From assembly GCA_964019415.1 (NCBI GenBank), contig OZ025869.1, forward strand, positions 782,642-846,641: 64,000 nucleotides of DNA, read 5' to 3'. The number at the start of each line of letters is the position of its first letter. The first letter of the stretch is position 1. The notes beneath the pieces were generated by a model. The model ran no database searches. It was not told the DNA's origin and worked only from the letters and a program-made list of their open reading frames with translations. The translations under genes and the position numbers were made by a program. Shown one piece after another: positions 1 to 33,223 of this stretch. Source of the DNA: Ianthella basta. Its lineage: Eukaryota > Porifera > Demospongiae > Verongiida > Ianthellidae.

Positions 1-201
1 GTGTGGGCGTGTGTGTGTGGGGGGTGGGGGGTGTGCATGTGCACATGCATTTATAGATGTGGGAATATAGTATTAGATGTTAGCAAACGCTGCTACACCT
101 CTCCTCCCCTCCCTCTCATCCTTCCCCCTCTTTGTGTGCATGTCTGCCCATTTCACCCTCTCCTTCGTTCTCCCTTACTCGTCCCTCCATTCCTTTTCCA
201 G

Positions 202-20019
<19,818 letters not shown>

Positions 20020-20590
20020 CACGCACAGGTCACAGTGTATTGCTACATGGTTTTAAACTTTTAGAAGTGTATAGACACTACTACTATGTGCTGTTATATG
20101 AGACTACCTTGTAAAGTTGCCAGAAATTTCTTATATTGGTTGAATTGCTTTGAAATGTTGGGAAGGGACAGACATAGTGATGTATTGATACAGTAGCCAC
20201 AAAGATTATGTTAACACTCGAGATTCTTTCTTACCGATCTTCGCCTGTGTGCTTTGTGCAAAGTTCAGCCAAAGTGGGATGGAAGTTCGTGTGAAGTTGA
20301 CCCGAAGTTCGTTCGAAGCTCACCTGAAGTTTGTATGTAGTCCGAGTACTTATCTGACTATCGGCAGCGTTGCACCCAGTCAGCTTGCAAAACGCACGGA
20401 CAATGCCATCTATGGTCTAGCCAACCTTCCAACACTTGCTAGTCTGCTCTCTGTTGATGCTCTCCTCTTTCTTACACCATAGATGGGCACCCTAATCTGA
20501 GGTATGAACTTTCTGGAGAGCATTTCAGAAGTTTGCAATTCTGGGTAGTATCTTTAGAAAATATTGAGGCAAAATAAATTACTTAGCAGC
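20020..20590 (+). other. DNAH1 3' flank
   Basis: Downstream of the stop codon. A 77-codon frame at 20249-20482 has no recognisable motif. A possible poly(A) signal lies at 20573, just before the satellite begins. Confidence 0.5.
20573..20578 (+). terminator. Possible DNAH1 poly(A) signal
   Basis: AATAAA on the plus strand, about 555 bp after the stop codon and directly before the 10-bp array. It is the first clear consensus downstream, but use of it is unproven. Confidence 0.3.
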
Positions 20591-23500
20591 AGCTCATCTT
20601 GCTTCATCTTGCCTCATCTTGCTTCATCTTGCCTCATCTTCCCTCATCTTGCTCCATCTGGCCTCATCTTGCTTCATTTTGCTCCATCATTCTTTATCTT
20701 GCCTCATCTTGCTTCATCTTGCCTCATCTTTCTTTATTGTTTATCTTGCCTCATCTTGCTTAATGTAGCTCGTCTTTCCTCATCTTGCTTCTTTTTGCCT
20801 TATCTTTCTTTATTTTGCCTCGTCTTGCTTAACCTTGCCTCGTCTTGCTCCATCATTCTTTATCTTGCCTCATCTTGCCAGATCTTGCCTCATCTTGCTT
20901 CATCTTGCTTCATCTTGCCACATCTTGCCTCATCTTGCCTCATCTTGCCTCATCTTGCTTCATCTTGCCTCATCTTGCTTCATCTTGCCTCATCTTGCCT
21001 CATCTTGCTTCATCTTGCCTCATCTAGCTTCATCTTGCCTCATGTTGCTTCATCTTGCCTCATCCTGCTTCATCTTTTCTCATCTTACTTCATCTTGCTT
21101 CATCTTGCCTCATCTTGCTTCATCTTGTCTCATCTTTCTTCATCTTGCCTCATCTTGCTTCATTCTATATCTTGCCTCATCTTGCTTAATCTTGCCTCGT
21201 CTTCCCTCATCTTGCCTCATGTTGCTTCATCTTGCCTCATGTTGCTTCATCTTGCCTCATCTTGCTTAATCTTGCCTCGTCTTGTCTCATCTTCCCTCAT
21301 CTTGCCTCATCTTGCTCATCTTGCCTCATTTTGCTTCATCTTGCTTCATCTTGCTTCGTCTTGCTCCATCATTCTTTATCTTGCCTCATCTTGCCTCATC
21401 TTGCTTCATCTTGCCTCATCTTGCCTTATCTTGCTTCATCTTGACTCATCTTGCTTCAGCTTATCTCATGTTGCTTCATCTTGCCTCATCTTGCTTCATC
21501 TTTTCTCATCTTGCTTCATCTTGCTTCATCTTGCTTCATCTTGCCTCATCTTGCTTCATTTTCTAATCTTGCCTCATCTTGCTTAATCTTGCCTCGTCTT
21601 GCCTCATCTTGCATCATCTTGCTTTATCTTGCCTCATCTTGCATCATCTTGCTTTATCTTGCCTCGTCTTGCTTAATCTTGCTTCATCTTCCTTCATCTT
21701 GCCTCATCTTGCTTAATCTTGTTTCATCTTGCTTCATCTTGCTTAATCTTGCCTCATCTTGCCTCATCTTGCTTCATCTTGCCTCATCTTGCCTCATGTT
21801 GCTTCATCTTGCTTCATCTTGCCACATCTTGCTTCATCTTGCCTCATCTTGCTTCATCTTGCTTGATCTTACCTCATCTTGCTTCATCTCGTCTCATTTT
21901 GCTCCATCATTCTTTATCTTGCCTCCTCTTGCCTCATCTTTCTTTATTGTTTATCTTGCCTCATCTTGCTTAATGTAGCTCGTCTTGCCTCATCTTGCTT
22001 CATCTTGCCTTATCTTGCTTTATCTTGCATCATCTTGCTTTATCTTGCCTCGTCTTGCTTAATCTTGCTTCATCTTCCTTCATCTTGCCTCATCTTGCTT
22101 AATCTTGTTTCATCTTGCTTCATCTTGCTTAATCTTGCCTCATCTTGCCTCATCTTGCTTCATCTTGCCTCATCTTGCCTCATGTTGCTTCATCTTGCTT
22201 CATCTTGCCACATCTTGCTTCATCTTACCTCATCTTGCTTCATCTTGCTTCATCTTACCTCATCTTGCTTCATCTCGTCTCATTTTGCTCCATCATTCTT
22301 TATCTTGCCTCCTCTTGCCTCATCTTTCTTTATTGTTTATCTTGCCTCATCTTGCTTAATGTAGCTTGTCTTGCCTCATCTTGCTTCATCTTACCTTATC
22401 ATTCTTTATCTTGCCTCATCTTGCCAGATCTTGCCTCATCTTGCTTCATCTTGCCTCATCTTGCTTCATCTTGCCTCATCTTGCTTCATCTTGCCTCATC
22501 TTGCATCATCTTGCCTCATCTTGCCTCATCTTGCTTCATCTTGCTTTATCTTGCTTCATCTTGCCTCATCTTGCCTCATCTTGCCTCATCTTGCTTCATC
22601 TTGCCTCATCTTGCATCATCTTGCCTCGTCTTGCCTCATCTTGCTTCATCTTGCTTCATCTTGCTTCATCTTGCTTCATCTTGCCTCATCTTGCCTCATC
22701 TTGTCTCATCTTGCCTCATCTTGCCAGATCTTGCCTCATCTTGCCTCATCTTGCTTCATCTTGCTTCATCTTGCCTCATCTTGCATCATCTTGCCTCATC
22801 TTGCCTCATCTAGCTTCATCTTGCCTCATGTTGCTTAATGTAGCTCGTCTTGCCTCATCTTGCTTCATCTTGCCTTATCTTGCTTTATCTTGCATCATCT
22901 TGCTTTATCTTGCCTCGTCTTGCTTAATCTTGCTTCATCTTCCTTCATCTTGCCTCATCTTGCTTAATCTTGTTTCATCTTGCTTCATCTTGCTTAATCT
23001 TGCCTCATCTTGCCTCATCTTGCTTCATCTTGCCTCATCTTGCCTCATGTTGCTTCATCTTGCTTCATCTTGCCACATCTTGCTTCATCTTACCTCATCT
23101 TGCTTCATCTTGCTTCATCTTACCTCATCTTGCTTCATCTCGTCTCATTTTGCTCCATCATTCTTTATCTTGCCTCCTCTTGCCTCATCTTTCTTTATTG
23201 TTTATCTTGCCTCATCTTGCTTAATGTAGCTTGTCTTGCCTCATCTTGCTTCATCTTACCTTATCATTCTTTATCTTGCCTCATCTTGCCAGATCTTGCC
23301 TCATCTTGCTTCATCTTGCCTCATCTTGCTTCATCTTGCCTCATCTTGCTTCATCTTGCCTCATCTTGCATCATCTTGCCTCATCTTGCCTCATCTTGCT
23401 TCATCTTGCTTTATCTTGCTTCATCTTGCCTCATCTTGCCTCATCTTGCCTCATCTTGCTTCATCTTGCCTCATCTTGCATCATCTTGCCTCGTCTTGCC

Positions 23501-26500
23501 TCATCTTGCTTCATCTTGCTTCATCTTGCTTCATCTTGCTTCATCTTGCCTCATCTTGCCTCATCTTGTCTCATCTTGCCTCATCTTGCCAGATCTTGCC
23601 TCATCTTGCCTCATCTTGCTTCATCTTGCTTCATCTTGCCTCATCTTGCATCATCTTGCCTCATCTTGCCTCATCTAGCTTCATCTTGCCTCATGTTGCT
23701 TCATCTTGCTTTATCTTGCTTCATCTTGCCTCATCTTGCCTCTTCTTGCCTCATCTTGCTTCATCTTGCCTCATCCTGCCTCATCTTGCATCATCTTGCC
23801 TCATCTTGCCTCATCTAGCTTCATCTTGCCTCATGTTGCTTCATCTTGTCTCATCCTGCTTCATCTTTTCTCATCTTGCTTCATCTTGCTTCATCTTGCT
23901 TCATCTTGCCTCATCTTGCTTCATCTTGTCTCATCTTGCTTCATCTTGCCTCATCTTGCTTCATCTTGCCTCATCTTGCCTCATCTTGCTTCATCTTGCT
24001 TCATCTTGCTTCATCTTGCTTCATCTTGCCTCATCTTGCCTCATCTTGTCTCATCTTGCCTCATCTTGCCAGATCTTGCCTCATCTTGCGTCATCTTGCT
24101 TCATCTTGCCTCATCTTGCATCATCTTGCCTCATCTTGCCTCATCTAGCTTCATCTTGCCTCATGTTGCTTCATCTTGCTTTATCTTGCTTCATCTTGCC
24201 TCATCTTGCCTCTTCTTGCCTCATCTTGCTTCATCTTGCCTCATCTTGCCTCATCTTGCATCATCTTGCCTCATCTTGCCTCATCTAGCTTCATCTTGCC
24301 TCATGTTGCTTCATCTTGTCTCATCCTGCTTCATCTTTTCTCATCTTGCTTCATCTTGCTTCATCTTGCTTCATCTTGCCTCATCTTGCTTCATCTTGTC
24401 TCATCTTGCTTCATCTTGCCTCATCTTGCTTCATCTTGCTTCATCTTGCCTCATCTTGCCTCATCTTGCCAGATCTTGCTTCATCTTGCCTCATCTTGCC
24501 TCATCTTGCCTCATCTATTCAGATCTTGCCTCATCTTGCCTTATCTTGCTTCATCTTGCTTTATCTCGCCTCATCTTGCCTCATCTCTCCTCATCTTGCT
24601 TCATCTTGCCTCATCGTCCCTCACCTTGTCTCATCTTGCTTCTTCTTACTTAATCTTGCCTCGTCTTGGCTCATCTTGCCTTGTCTGGTTTCATCTTTCT
24701 TCATCTTGCTTCATTTTGCTCCATCATTCTATATCTTGCCTCATTTTGCTTCATTTTTTTATCTTGCCTCTTCTTTCTTAATCTTGCCTCATCTTGCCTC
24801 ATCTAGCTTCATCTTGCCTCATGTTGCTTCATCTTGCTTTATCTTGCTTCATCTTGCCTCATCTTGCCTCTTCTTGCCTCATCTTGCTTCATCTTGCCTC
24901 ATCCTGCCTCATCTTGCATCATCTTGCCTCATCTTGCCTCATCTAGCTTCATCTTGCCTCATGTTGCTTCATCTTGTCTCATCCTGCTTCATCCTTTCTC
25001 ATCTTGCTTCATCTTGCTTCATCTTGCTTCATCTTGCCTCATCTTGCTTCATCTTGTCTCATCTTGCTTCATCTTGCCTCATCTTGCTTCATCTTGCTTC
25101 ATCTTGCCTCATCTTGCCTCATCTTGCCAGATCTTGCTTCATCTTGCCTCATCTTGCCTCATCTTGCCTCATCTATTCAGATCTTGCCTCATCTTGCCTT
25201 ATCTTGCTTCATCTTGCTTTATCTCGCCTCATCTTGCCTCATCTCTCCTCATCTTGCTTCATCTTGCCTCATCGTCCCTCACCTTGTCTCATCTTGCTTC
25301 TTCTTACTTAATCTTGCCTCGTCTTGGCTCATCTTGCCTTGTCTGGTTTCATCTTTCTTCATCTTGCTTCATTTTGCTCCATCATTCTATATCTTGCCTC
25401 ATTTTGCTTCATTTTTTTATCTTGCCTCTTCTTTCTTAATCTTGCCTCGTCTTGCCTCATCTTGCCTTGTCTGGCCTCATCTTGCCTCATCTTGCTTCAT
25501 CTTGCCTCGTCCTTCTTAATCTTGCCTCGTCTTGCTCCATCATTCGTTATATTGCCTCATCTTGCCTCATCTTGCTTCATCTTGCTTCATCTTGCTTCAT
25601 GTTGCCTCATCTTGCCTCATCTTGCTTCATCTTGCTTCATCTTGCTTCATCTTGCCTCATCTTGCTTCATCTTGCCTCATCTTGCCTCATCTTGCTTCAT
25701 CTTGCCTCATCTTGCTTCATCTTCCTTCATCTTGCTACATCTTGCCTCATCTTGCCTCATCTTGCCTCATCTTGCTTCATCTTGCCTCATCTTGCTTCAT
25801 CTTGCTTCATCTTGCCTCATCTTGCTTCATCTTGTCTCATCTTGCCTCATCTTGCTTCATCTTGCCTCATCTTCCCTCATCTTACTACATCTTGCCTCAT
25901 CTCGCTTCATTTTGCTCCATCATTCTTATTCTTGCCTCATCTTGCTTTTTTTTATCTTGCCTCATCTTGCTTAATCTTGCTTCGTATTGCCTCATCTTGC
26001 TTCATCTTCCTTCATCTTGCCTCGTCTTGCTTAATCTTGCCTCGTCTTGCACCATCATTCTTTATCTTGCCTCATCGTGCCAGATCTTGCCTCATCTTGC
26101 CTCATCTTGCTTCATCTTGCTTCATCTTGCCTCATCTTGCCTCATCTTGCCTCATCTTGCTTCATCTTACCTCATGTTGCATCATCTTGCCTCATCTTGC
26201 TTCATTTTGCCTCATGTTGCTTCATCTTCCCTCATCCTGCTTCATCTTTTCTCATGTTGCTTCATCTTGCCTCATCTTGCTTCATCTTGTCTCATATTTC
26301 TTCCTCTTGCCTCATCTTGCTTCATTCTTTATCTTGCCTCATCTTGCTTAATCTTGCCTCGTCTTGCCTCATTTTGCCTCATCTTGCTTTATCTTGACTC
26401 GTCTTGCTTAATCTTGCCTCGTCTTGCTCCATCATTCTTTATCTTGCCTCATCTTGCCAGATCTTGCCTCATCTTGCTTCATCTTCTTTCATCTTGCCTC

Positions 26501-29500
26501 ATCTTGCTTCATCTTGCCTCATCTTGCTTCATCTTACCTCATGTTGCATCATCTTGCCTCATCTTTCTTCATCTTGCCTCATCATGCTTCATTCTTTATC
26601 TTGCCTCATCTTGCTTAATCTTGCCTCATCTTGCCTCATCTTGCTTTATCTTGCCTCGTCTTGCTTAATCTTGCCTCATCTTGCTTAATCTTGCCTCATC
26701 TTGCTTCATTTTGCTTCATCTTGCCTCATCTTGCTTCATCTTGCTTCATCTTACCTCATCTTGCTTCATCTTGTCTCATCTTGCCTCATCTTGCTTCATC
26801 TTGCCTCATCTTTCCTCATCTTGCTTCATCTTGCCTCATCTCGCTTCATTTTGCTCCATCATTCTCTATCTTGCCTCATCATGCTTATTTTTTCATCTTG
26901 CCTCAACTTGCTTAATCTTGCCTAGTATTGCCTCATCTTGCTTCATCTTGCTTCATCTTGCTTTATCTTGCCTCGTCTTGCTTAATCTTGCCTCATCGTG
27001 CCAGATCTTGCCTCATCTTGCCTCATCTTGCTTCATCTTGCCTCATCTTGCCTCATCTTGCCTCATCTTGCTTCATCTTGCCTCATCTTGCTTCATCTTA
27101 CCTCATGTTGCATCATCTTGCCTCATCTTGCTTCATCTTGCCTCATGTTGCTTCATCTTGCCTCATCCTGCTTCATCTTGCCTCATCTTGCTTCATCTTG
27201 CTTCATCTTGCCTCATCTTGCTTCATCTTATCTCATTTTTCTTCATCTTGCCTCATCTTGCTTCATTCTTTATCTTGCCTCATCTTGCTTAATCTTGCCT
27301 CGTCTTGCCTCATCTTGCTTCATCTTGCCTCGTCTTGCTTAATCTTGCCTCATCTTGCTCCATCATTCTTTATCTTGCCTCATCTTGCCAGATCTTGCCT
27401 CATCTTACTTCATCTTGCTTCATCTTGCCTCATCTTGCCTCATCTTGCCTCATCTTGCTTCATCTTGCCTCATCATGCCTCATCTTGCCTCATCTTGCCT
27501 CATCTTGCCTCATCTTGCTTCATCTTGTCTCATCTTTCTTCATCTTGCCTCATCTTGCTTCATTCTATATCTTGCCTCATCTTGCTTAATCTTGCCTCGT
27601 CTTGCCTCGTCTTCCCTCATCTTGCCACATCTTGCTTCATCTTGCCTCATGTAGCTTCATCTTGCCTCATCTTGCTTAATCTTGCCACGTCTTGTCGCAT
27701 CTTCCCTCATCTTGCCTTATCTTGCTCATCTTGCCTCATCTTGCTTCATCATGCTTCATCTTACCTCATCTTGCTTCATCTTGCCTCATCTTGCCTCATC
27801 TTGCCAGATCTTGCTTCATCTTGCATCATCTTGCCTCATCTTGCCTCATCTATCCATATCTTGCCTCATCTTGCCTTATCTTGCTTCATCTTGCTTTATC
27901 TTGCCTCATCTCTCCTCATCTTACTTCATCTTGCCTCATCGTCCCTCATCTTGCTTCATCTTGCCTCATCTTGCTTCATCTTGCCTCATCTTGCCTCATC
28001 TTGCTTAATCTTGCCTTGTCTGTCCTCATCTTGCCTCATCTTGCTTCATCTTGCCTCATCTTGCCTCATCTATCCATATCTTGCCTCATCTTGCCTTATC
28101 TTGCTTCATCTTGCTTTATCTTGCCTCATCTCTCCTCATCTTGCCTCATCTTGCCTCATCTTGCTTCATCTCGCTTCATCTTGCTTCATCTTGCATCATC
28201 TTGCCTCATCTTGCTTCATCTTGCTTAACCTTGCATCATCTTGTCTCATCTTGCTTCATCTTGCCTCATCTTGCCTCATCTTGCTTCATCTTGCTTCATC
28301 TTGCTTCATCTTGCCTCATCTTGCCTCATCTTGCTTCATCTTGCCTCATCTTGCTTCATCTTGCCTTGTCTTGCTTCACTTTGCTTCATCTTACCTCATC
28401 TTGCTTCATGTTGTCTCATCTTGCTCCATCTTGCCTCATCTTGCTTCATCTTTCCTCATCTTGCTTCATCTTGCCTCATCTTGCTTTATTTTGTATCTTA
28501 CCTCATCTTGCTTAATCTTGCCTCGTATTGCCTCATCTTGCTTCATCTTGCTTCATCTTGCTGTATCTTGCCGCGTCTTGCTTAATCTTGCTTCGTCTTG
28601 CACCATCATTCTTTATCTTGCCTCATCGTGCCAGATCTTGCCTCATCTTGCTTCATCTTGCTTCATCTTGCTACATCTTGCCTCATCTTGCCTCATCTTG
28701 CTTCATCTTGCTTCATCTTGCTTTGTCTTGCTTTATCTTGCTTCGTCTTGCACCATCATTCTTTATCTGGCCTCATCGTGCCAGATCTTGCCTCAACTTG
28801 NNNNNNNNNNNNNNNNNNNNNNNNNNNNNNNNNNNNNNNNNNNNNNNNNNNNNNNNNNNNNNNNNNNNNNNNNNNNNNNNNNNNNNNNNNNNNNNNNNNN
28901 NNNNNNNNNNNNNNNNNNNNNNNNNNNNNNNNNNNNNNNNNNNNNNNNNNNNNNNNNNNNNNNNNNNNNNNNNNNNNNNNNNNNNNNNNNNNNNNNNNNN
29001 CTTCATCTTCCTTCATCTTGCTACATCTTGCCTCATCTTGCTTCATCTTGCCTCATCTTTCTTCATCTTGCCTCATCTTGCTTCATTCTATATCTTGCCT
29101 CATCTTGCTTAATCTTGCCTCGTCTTGCCTCATCTTGCCTCATCTTGCTTCATCTTGCCTCATGTTGCTTCATCTTGCCTCATCTTGCTTAATCTTGCCA
29201 CGTCTTGTCGCATCTTCCCTCATCTTGCCTCATCTTGCTCATCTTGCCTCATCTTGCTTCATCATGCTTCATCTTACCTCATCTTGCTTCATCTTGCCTC
29301 ATCTTGCCTCATCTTGCCAGATCTTGCTTCATCTTGCATCATCTTGCCTCATCTTGCCTCATCTATCCATATCTTACCTCATCTTGCCTTATCTTGCCTC
29401 ATCTTGCCTCATCTTGCTTAATCTTGCCATGTCTTGTCGCATCTTCCCTCATCTTGCCTCATCTTGCTCATCTTGCCTCATCTTGCTTCATCATGCTTCA

Positions 29501-32500
29501 TCTTACCTCATCTTGCTTCATCTTGCCTCATCTTGCCTCATCTTGCCAGATCTTGCTTCATCTTGCATCATCTTGCCTCATCTTGCCTCATCTATCCATA
29601 TCTTGCCTCATCTTGCCTTATCTTGCCTCATCTTGCCTCATCTTGCTTAATCTTGCCTTGTCTGTCCTCATCTTGCCTCATCTTGCTTCATCTTGCCTCG
29701 TCCTTCTTAATCTTGCCTCATCTTGCTCCATCATTCATTATATTGCCTCATCTTGCCTCATCTTGCTTCATCTCGCTTCATCTTGCTTCATCTTGCATCA
29801 TCTTGCCTCATCTTGCTTCATCTTGCTTAACCTTGCATCATCTTGTCTCATCTTGCTTCATCTTGCCTCATCTTGCCTCATCTTGCTTCATCTTGCTTCA
29901 TCTTGCTACATCTTGCCTCATCTTGCCTCATCTTGCTTCATCTTGCTTCATCTTGCTTTATCTTGCTTTATCTTGCCTCATCTTGCTTAATCTTGTTTCG
30001 TCTTGCACCATCATTCTTTATCTGGCCTCATCGTGCCAGATCTTGCCTCAACTTGCTTCATCTTCCTTCATCTTGCTACATCTTGCCTCATCTTGCTTCA
30101 TCTTGCCTCATCTTGCTTCATCTTGCCTCATCTTGCTTCATCTTGCTTAATCTTGCTTCATCTTGCCTCATCTTGCTTCGTCTTGCCTCATCTTGCCTCA
30201 TCTTGCTTCATCTTGCCTCATCTTGCTTCATCTTGCCTCATCTTGCCTCATCTTGCCTCATCTTTCCTCATCTTGCTTCATCTTGCCTCGTCTTGCTTCA
30301 CTTTGCTTCATCTTACCTCATCTTGCTTCATGTTGTCTCATCTTGCTTCACCTTGTCTCATCTTGCTTCATCTTTCCTCATCTTGCTTCATTTTGCTCCA
30401 TCATTCTATATCTTTCCTCATCTTGCTTCATCTTGTCTCATCCTGCTTCATCTTTTCTCATCTTGCTTCATCTTGCTTCAACTTGCTACATCTTGCCTCA
30501 TCTTGCTTCATCTTGCTTCATCTTGCTTCATCTTGCTTTATCTTGCCTCATCTTGCTTAATCTTGTTTCGTCTTGCACCATCATTCTTTATCTGGCCTCA
30601 TCGTGCCAGATCTTGCCTCAACTTGCTTCATCTTCCTTCATCTTGCTACATCTTGCCTCATCTTGCTTCATCTTGCCTCATCTTGCTTCATCTTGCCTCA
30701 TCTTGCTTCATCTTGCTTAATCTTGCTTCATCTTGCCTCATCTTGCTTCGTCTTGCCTCATCTTGCCTCATCTTGCTTCATCTTGCCTCATCTTGCTTCA
30801 TCTTGCCTCATCTTGCCTCATCTTGCCTCATCTTTCCTCATCTTGCTTCATCTTGCCTCGTCTTGCTTCACTTTGCTTCATCTTACCTCATCTTGCTTCA
30901 TGTTGTCTCATCTTGCTTCACCTTGTCTCATCTTGCTTCATCTTTCCTCATCTTGCTTCATTTTGCTCCATCATTCTATATCTTTCCTCATCTTGCTTCA
31001 TCTTGCCTCATCTTGCTTAATCTTGCCTCGTATTGCCTCATCTTGCTTCATCTTGCTTCATCTTGCTTTATCTTGCCTCATCTTGCTTAATCTTGCCTCG
31101 TCTTGCACCATCATTCTTTATCTTGCCTCATCGTGCCAGATCTTGCCTCATCTTGCTTCATCTTGCTTCAACTTGCTACATCTTGCCTCATCTTGCTTCA
31201 TCTTGCTTCATCTTGCTTCATCTTGCTTCATCTTGCTTTATCTTGCCTCGTCTTGCTTAATCTTGCTTCGTCTTGCACCATCATTCTTTACCTGGCCTCA
31301 TCGTGCCAGATCTTGCCTCAACTTGCTTCATCTTCCTTCATCTTGCTACATCTTGCCTCATCTTGCTTCATCTTGCCTCATCTTGCTTCATCTTTTATCT
31401 TGCCTCATCTTTCTTAATCTTGCCTCGTCTTGCCTCATCTTGCCTCATGTTGCTTCATCTTTCCTCATCTTGCTTCATCTTGCTTCATTTTTTATCTTGC
31501 CTCTTCTTTCTTAATCCTTCCTCATCTTGCTTCATCTTTCCTCATCTTCCTCATCTTGCTTCATCTTCCTTCATCTTGCTACATCTTGCCTCATCTTCCT
31601 TCATCTTGCCTCATCTTGCTTCATCTTGCCTCATCTTGCTTCATTTTTTATCTTGCCTCATCTTTCTTCATTTTTTATCTTGCCTCTTCTTTCTTAATCT
31701 TGCCTCGTCTTGCCTCATTTTGCCTCATCTTGCTTCATCTTTCCTCATCTTGCTTCATTTTGCTCCATCATTCTATATCTTGCCTCATCTTGCTTCATCT
31801 TGCCTAATCTTGCTTTATTTTTTTTTATCTTGCCTCATCTTGCCTCATCTTGTCTCATCTTGCTTCATCTTGCTTCATCTTGCTTTATCTTGTCTCGTCT
31901 TGCTTAATCTTGCTTCGTCTTGCACCATCATTCTTTATCTGGCCTCATCGTGCCAGATCTTGCCTCAACTTGCTTCATCTCCCTTCATCTTGCTACATCT
32001 TGCCTCATCTTGCCTCATCTTGCTTCATCTTGCTTCATCTTGCCTGATCTTGCCTCATCGTGCCAGATCTTGCCTCATCTTGCTTCATCTTGCTTCATCT
32101 TGCCTCATCTTGCCTCATCTTGCCTCATCTTGCCTCATCTTGCTTCATCTTGCTTGATCTTGCCTCATCTTGCTTCATCTTGCCTCATCTTTCCCCATCT
32201 TGCTTGATCTTGCCTCATTTTGCCTCATCTTGCTTCATCTTGACTCATCTTGCTTCATCTTGCTTCATCTTGCCTCATCTTGCTTCATCTTGCCTTATCT
32301 TGCTTCATCTTACCTCATCTTGCTTCATCTTGCTTCATCTTGCTTCAACTTTTCTCATCTTGCTTCATCTTGCTTCATCTTGCTTCATGTTGCCTCATCT
32401 TGCTTCATCTTGCTTCATCCAGCCTTATCTTGCCTCATCTTGCTTCATCTTGCCTCATCTTGCTTCATCTTGCTTCATCTTGCCTCATCTTGCTTCATCT

Positions 32501-32711
32501 TGCCTCATCTTGCTTTATCTTGCTTCATCTTACCTCATCTTGCTTCATCTTTCATCATTTTGCCTCATCTTGCCTCATCTCACTTTATCGTGCTTCATTT
32601 TGCTCCATCATTTTTATCTTGCCTCATCTTGTATCATCTTGCGTCATCTTGCCTTGTCTTGTCTCATCTTGCCTCATCTTGTCTCATCTTACTTCATCTT
32701 GCTCCATCATT
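20591..32711 (+). repeat. 12 kb satellite of a 10-bp unit with higher-order repeats
   Basis: Tandem array of tcatcttgcc/tcatcttgct decamers with occasional variants (gatctt, ccatca, tttatt). Eight of the ten bases are pyrimidines on this strand. Because 10 is not a multiple of 3, every plus frame encodes the same 10-residue phrase (LASSCLILPH), which explains the huge open frames; on the minus strand TGA recurs every 30 bp. Larger blocks are duplicated: shifts of about 386, 865, 470, 658, 229 and 570 bp are visible. An N gap interrupts the array, so its true size is unknown. Confidence 0.98.
28801..29000. other. Assembly gap of 200 N
   Basis: Exactly 200 N, a conventional placeholder, inside the satellite. 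Frames drawn across it are meaningless. Confidence 1.
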
Positions 32712-33223
32712 TTTATTATAAAACATTTTCTTACTTGAATATTTCTAAGCTAGGAAAGAAATTTGGAAATCTTTACACATTTTGAAATTTGAAAAATTAT
32801 TTCTATACATTTGGCTCGCCTGGTCAATACTTTTGCATAAATGTCCAAATTTAAAAGGTAATGAAGAATGTTGACCCCATAGATATTCTGAATGTGGTAT
32901 GAAATTATCCACAATTTATTTACAATGTCACTACATTTTCATTAATGTGAAAACGGTTGATTTGGAATTTATGAAGTGTGATAGGTGCCATAAACGAATT
33001 TACCAAATGTGATCCAGATGACCAGGTTTTAAGTTGACTATGACAGGAATACATACGTAGCAGTTTCAAGTACTGTTATGTAATGAGTCGTGTAATGTAC
33101 CCAAAACATGTTTTCTTAACATTCCTTGAAAAGAAATCAAACTATGTTAATGTGTTTTGCAATTATTGTGTCGTGAATAGTAACACTGTGCATCACACTG
33201 TCACATAGTAATATCTCTTCATC
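32712..33223. other. AT-rich intergenic DNA
   Basis: No gene or repeat is seen between the satellite and the stop codon of R1; it probably includes the R1 3' UTR. Confidence 0.5.

Noticed and set aside
20249-20482. 77-codon frame after DNAH1
   Set aside because: No motif, no homology I recognise; likely 3' flank.
28756-29046. Minus-strand frames across the N gap
   Set aside because: They consist mostly of undefined residues.
20564-32785. Many long plus-strand open frames (up to 754 codons) rich in LASSCLILPH
   Set aside because: They are forced by the 10-bp repeat, which gives the same phrase in all three frames; one even crosses the N gap. No start context, introns or non-repeat sequence supports a protein.
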